Positions 5,372-6,734 of a DNA stretch of 6,734 bases are shown here, one piece after another (the stretch's first letter is position 1; the number at the start of each line of letters is the position of its first letter). The DNA comes from Cyclobacteriaceae bacterium (GTDB lineage Bacteria > Bacteroidota > Bacteroidia > Cytophagales > Cyclobacteriaceae): the NCBI GenBank assembly GCA_025455445.1, contig JALOMN010000216.1:1-6734 (forward strand), read 5' to 3'. Position numbers and translations under genes: made by a program. The notes below the pieces were generated by a model that was not told the origin of the DNA, made no database searches, and saw only the letters and a program-made list of their open reading frames with translations.

Positions 5372-6734
5372 ATGATGAAAGCTTTTTTTACTTGTGCTCT
5401 TGGTGTCTGCATGTCATTGACTGCAATGGCCCAGGATAGCATACCTGTTATCCAGCTATCCAAATGGTCGGGCTTTGATGTGTTGGATGCCTATGTGGTT
5501 GTTTATATCGACAGCACAAAATCTTTACTACCGGCAAATCTGAATTCTGTAGCTTTTAAGAAACCTGCTGCTAACTATTTAAATGAACCTGTTTCGCGCA
5601 TGGTTGCTGCATTTCCGCATTATTATAAGATTCGATTAAAAAATGACACCGCAGATACTTTGCATTATTTTATTTTAGGAGCTCCTCAAAAAGATTTTCA
5701 GTGTTATCAAAAGTCGGGAGATCAGTTTGAAGAATTGCCGCTGGTGTTGGAGAATCAGCGCTATGTGCAGTCAGCGTATGTAGCGAAGTTTACCATTTTG
5801 CCGGCACAAGAAGAAGAGTTGATCATTCATTTGAAATTTCCATTCTACAATCAAGCATATGTGTATTTATGGATGGCTCCGCAAGCGAGGATTCGAGAAT
5901 TTTTTATTTACCAGCAGGCTTTGTTAAGCAGAGGAGTTGCCTTTCAATGGTTTATCTGCGGCATGTTGGTGATGATGTTTGTGTACATCATTTTAAAATA
6001 TGTGCAGATTAGAACGATGGAGTATTTTTATTATGCGCTCTATATTTTTTTCTTTCTGATCTATTTTGGCTTAAAGCTCGCAAGCGCCATCGGTATTGAA
6101 TCTATTTTTTATAGCGAATGGTATGGAGGTTGGCTAAACAACCAGTTGCAGGTATTTGCCTACATCATGTACTTCCTGTTTTTTAAAAGTTTTTTGAATA
6201 CCCGCAAAGTAATGCCAAGGTTGGATAAGCTCTTTACATTCGCGATGTATGGTTTGGTAGTTTATATTATGTACGATTCCATTTTGTTTTACTTTCCGCA
6301 ATTTGTTGATCTCAAAGAATTCTCCTGGAATGTGCTGCGATTAGTTTTGGTGGTGGTTACATTCAGTGCGATTTATCTGATTATAAAATCTAAAAGCCCG
6401 CTGGGTTGGTACCTGGTAGTAGGCGGATTTATTCTAGCTATTCTGGGAATATGTGCGATGATTTTTTCCATAAATCCCTCGCTTATTAGTTCACTTCCCA
6501 ATCCATTTGAAACACCTATTACGTATTTTCAAATTGGTGTGTTGGGTGAGTTAACAGCTTTTACGCTCGGCCTGGGGTATAAAAATAGAATGGACGAACA
6601 GGAAAAAATGCGGGCTCAGGCAGAGTTACAGGCGATGACAGAGCGACAGGAGTTTGAGCGCTATCGCACTATGACGGAGGCACGCGAAGAAGAGCGCACG
6701 CGCATTGCCAAAGATTTGCATGATGGAGTGGGTG
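5372..6734 (+). CDS. 7TMR-DISM sensor histidine kinase, HisKA_3 type (C-terminus outside window)
   Basis: ATG at 5372 (a second ATG follows at 5375) opens a frame of 454 complete codons that is still open at the window end. Residues 1-20 are a signal peptide (ending AMA before QDS). Residues about 21-185 form an extracellular beta-rich domain like 7TMR-DISMED2 (HYYKIRLKNDTADTLHYFIL, VYLWMAP). Seven hydrophobic segments follow, near 191-210, 218-240, 256-273, 287-308, 320-338, 344-365 and 386-402. A charged coiled coil rich in E, R and Q spans about 403-440. The frame then reaches EERTRIAKDLHDGVG, the H-box of HisKA_3 (LytS/NarX-like) kinases, with His450 as the likely phosphorylated residue. 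The HATPase domain should lie just beyond. The partner would usually be a LuxR/NarL-type or LytTR-type response regulator downstream; it is not in view. It starts 104 bp after the patatin gene with no clear promoter or terminator, so linkage is undecided. The ligand is unknown. Confidence 0.93.
   Translation, partial: MMKAFFTCALGVCMSLTAMAQDSIPVIQLSKWSGFDVLDAYVVVYIDSTKSLLPANLNSVAFKKPAANYLNEPVSRMVAAFPHYYKIRLKNDTADTLHYFILGAPQKDFQCYQKSGDQFEELPLVLENQRYVQSAYVAKFTILPAQEEELIIHLKFPFYNQAYVYLWMAPQARIREFFIYQQALLSRGVAFQWFICGMLVMMFVYIILKYVQIRTMEYFYYALYIFFFLIYFGLKLASAIGIESIFYSEWYGGWLNNQLQVFAYIMYFLFFKSFLNTRKVMPRLDKLFTFAMYGLVVYIMYDSILFYFPQFVDLKEFSWNVLRLVLVVVTFSAIYLIIKSKSPLGWYLVVGGFILAILGICAMIFSINPSLISSLPNPFETPITYFQIGVLGELTAFTLGLGYKNRMDEQEKMRAQAELQAMTERQEFERYRTMTEAREEERTRIAKDLHDGVG

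Overview
This window most likely comes from a member of the Bacteroidota, probably an environmental lineage near the Chitinophagales/Sphingobacteriia. This placement is inferred from protein families and style, not from a marker gene. The clues are secreted beta-helix and Ig-like (SprB/CHU-type) repeat proteins, a patatin fused to an outer-membrane barrel, a 7TMR-DISM sensor kinase, starts without Shine-Dalgarno sequences, and a TAnnTTTG-type -7 box. No RNA gene, CRISPR array, insertion sequence or phage gene was seen.

Layout. Positions 1-2736 (minus strand) hold a two-gene unit for secreted proteins. A 378-residue right-handed beta-helix protein (1600-2736) is followed after 21 bp by a long modular surface protein (1-1578), whose C-terminus lies outside the window. 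The modular protein has four tandem ~79-residue modules, each opening with an EYFIDTDPG motif, and then at least three Ig-like modules. Positions 2737-2949 are a divergent intergenic region with a probable -7 promoter element, a small hairpin and an 11-bp direct repeat.

Positions 2950-5267 (plus strand) encode one NTE/PlpD-type protein: signal peptide, patatin lipase domain, POTRA-like domain and outer-membrane beta-barrel. A -1 frame change between about 4521 and 4551 splits it into two reading frames (2950-4554 and 4503-5267). Restoring one base would give a continuous protein of about 772 residues. Positions 5372-6734 (plus strand) hold the first 454 residues of a membrane histidine kinase: signal peptide, extracellular sensor domain, seven membrane helices, coiled coil and the H-box of a HisKA_3 kinase. 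It is cut off by the window end.

Together the genes concern the cell envelope: two exported surface or extracellular proteins, one outer-membrane lipase and one envelope sensor. Nothing in the sequence shows that the three units share a pathway. The clearest anomalies are the split lipase gene and the tandem-module secreted protein with its beta-helix partner.
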